A DNA stretch of 39,480 bases from Brachybacterium tyrofermentans (GTDB taxonomy: Bacteria; Actinomycetota; Actinomycetes; Actinomycetales; Dermabacteraceae). The stretch spans positions 1 through 39,480 of the forward strand of contig NZ_JABUXW010000032.1 of assembly GCF_014897585.1 (NCBI RefSeq), given 5' to 3'. Of this stretch, positions 38,494 through 39,480 are shown one piece after another. A model generated the notes under the pieces. The model made no database searches. It worked only from the letters and a program-made list of their open reading frames with translations, and was not told where the DNA came from. A program made the translations under genes and the position numbers. Within the stretch, counting starts at the first letter, position 1. The number at the start of each line of letters is the position of its first letter.

Positions 38494-39351
38494 TCAGAAG
38501 GCGGGCAGGAGGGTGTCGCTGTGCTCGTCCTCGAGGAAGGTGCGCACGGTGTCGCTGGTCATCGCCCGGCGCAGCACCTCGATCTTCTCCGACTCCTGGT
38601 TGTCCTCACGCGCGACCAGCGAGATCGTGAAGCGCTGGTCGACGAGCTCCTCGAGGAGGAGCGCATCGGAAGGGAGCAGGCCCACCTTCGCGATGTAGGA
38701 GGGGTAGCTGTAGACCAGTGCCATGCCCTCCTCGTCGTAGGCGGAGGGCAGGTTCAGCAGGTCGATCTCGACGAACTCGAGGTTCAGCGGGTTGTCCACG
38801 ATCTCGCTCACACGGCCCTCGAAGCCGGCCTCCTCGGGCAGCGTGATCAGACCGTGCCCGTGGAGGATCGCGAGCGCACGGCCCTCGTTGGTGTGGTCGT
38901 TCGGGATCGCGACCTTGGCGCCCTCGGGGAGCTTCTCGACGTCGTCATAGGCCTTGGAGTAGAAGCCGACCTTTGCGTCGTAGATCGGCTCGAGGGCGAC
39001 CAGGTGCGCGTCGTTCGCCTCGTTGAACTCCTCCATGTACGGCTCGTGCTGCGCGAAGTTCGCGTCGACCTCGCCGTCGGCCAGGAGGCGGTTGTACTGC
39101 ACGTTGTCGCTGACCTGCACGAGCTCGATGGTGTAGCCCTCCTCCTTCGCGACGCCCGCGGCGGTGGTGACCACATCGGTCATCGGCGGCAGGTGCGAGG
39201 CGACCTTGATGACGGTGTCTTCTCCGGAGCCACCAGAGCCACCGGAGCCACCGGAGCCGCTGGAGCCGGACCCGCCGCCGACACCGCAGGCGGCGAGTGC
39301 GAGGGCAGAGGCGCCGGTCAGGGCGGAGAGGGCGAAGAGGCGTCGGTTCAT
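38494..39351 (-). CDS. MetQ/NlpA-family ABC transporter substrate-binding lipoprotein
   Basis: A 285-aa lipoprotein. The signal sequence ends in a lipobox LALAAC (Cys22), followed by a Gly/Ser-rich linker to about residue 43. The binding domain shows NlpA family blocks: VKEEGYTIE-like KEEGYTIELVQVSDNVQYN, GEVDANFAQHEPYMEEFN, FYSKAYDDVEKLPEGAKVAI, TNEGRALAILHGHGLI and ALVYSYPSYIAKVGL. The family binds methionine or related ligands outside the membrane. The ATG at 39351 was chosen by the signal peptide. No MetN/MetI genes follow it in the window, so the permease and ATPase may lie beyond the right edge or elsewhere. Confidence 0.94.
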   Translation of the reverse strand: MNRRLFALSALTGASALALAACGVGGGSGSSGSGGSGGSGGSGEDTVIKVASHLPPMTDVVTTAAGVAKEEGYTIELVQVSDNVQYNRLLADGEVDANFAQHEPYMEEFNEANDAHLVALEPIYDAKVGFYSKAYDDVEKLPEGAKVAIPNDHTNEGRALAILHGHGLITLPEEAGFEGRVSEIVDNPLNLEFVEIDLLNLPSAYDEEGMALVYSYPSYIAKVGLLPSDALLLEELVDQRFTISLVAREDNQESEKIEVLRRAMTSDTVRTFLEDEHSDTLLPAF

Positions 39352-39426
39352 GGGAGCACTCGTTCCTTCGTGAGGGCGGGCGGTGAGGCGCTCGCCGGAA
39401 TGTGGGGCCGGGGTGGAAGCTTGAGG

Positions 39427-39480
39427 CTGGAGCTGGAGCTGGAGCTGGAGCTGGAGCTGGAGCTGGAGCTGGAGCTGGAG
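39427..39480. repeat. Hexanucleotide tandem repeat (CTGGAG)9
   Basis: Nine exact copies run to the last base of the window, upstream of the MetQ-type gene. Like the left edge, the window ends inside a simple repeat, so the full length cannot be seen. Confidence 0.95.

Overview
The window is 39.5 kb of high-GC DNA from an actinobacterium, probably of the order Micrococcales and perhaps near Brachybacterium. This placement is an inference. It rests on GC-biased third codon positions, a DUF222-HNH protein, an actinobacterial-type RNase J, a TIGR03086 (mycothiol-S-transferase-like) protein, the paired CE1758/CE1759-type luciferase-like and FMN reductase genes, and several genes whose -10 hexamer lies six bases before the start codon (leaderless transcripts). 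I see no rRNA, tRNA, CRISPR array, phage genes or insertion sequence. Both window edges are short tandem repeats (7-bp units on the left, 6-bp units on the right).

Layout. 0-2 kb: two large related hairpins, then an ArsR-SRPBCC-TIGR03086 operon behind a palindromic operator. 2.1-5.7 kb: a sugar-isomerase-like TIM barrel, a LacI regulator, an Abhydrolase_7-like esterase and a small membrane protein. 5.9-9.1 kb: RNase J, then a leftward SpoIIM-MerR operon behind a textbook MerR-type promoter with a 19-bp spacer. 9.2-12.6 kb: AraC regulator divergent from a phytanoyl-CoA dioxygenase-like oxygenase, and a DUF222/HNH protein. 12.8-19 kb: a kinase remnant, a lipoprotein, a divergent cis-prenyltransferase, a small unknown protein with a HAD phosphatase, a HIT protein, methyltransferase debris and an ABC ATPase.

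19-33.4 kb is the most coherent part. It holds a GH95 alpha-L-fucosidase gene broken by one in-frame TAG, a three-gene operon (Gfo/Idh/MocA oxidoreductase, DUF993 aldolase-like TIM barrel, sugar isomerase-like TIM barrel), a LacI regulator, a GntP-family permease, a third isomerase-like TIM barrel and two FGly-type sulfatases. Five similar 14-bp LacI-type operators lie before GH95, before the oxidoreductase operon (two), before the lacI gene itself and between the TIM barrel and the first sulfatase. I infer one regulon for cytoplasmic breakdown of a sulfated, possibly fucosylated sugar.

Embedded in it at 24.8-26.5 kb is an AT-richer island of tiny leftward genes. It contains a secreted Cys-containing protein carrying two premature stops, coupled by TGA-ATG to an 89-aa two-helix membrane protein, plus a 39-aa single-helix peptide, a frameshifted hydrophobic peptide and a possible Cys-rich 45-aa peptide. 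It resembles a decaying bacteriocin/immunity locus, but this is unproven.

33.4-39.5 kb: an FMN reductase and luciferase-like monooxygenase pair, an S9 peptidase with an in-frame (TEPAG)8 minisatellite, a repeat-rich 490-bp spacer, and an orphan MetQ-type lipoprotein. Gene decay is a theme: six broken genes or remnants are recognisable.
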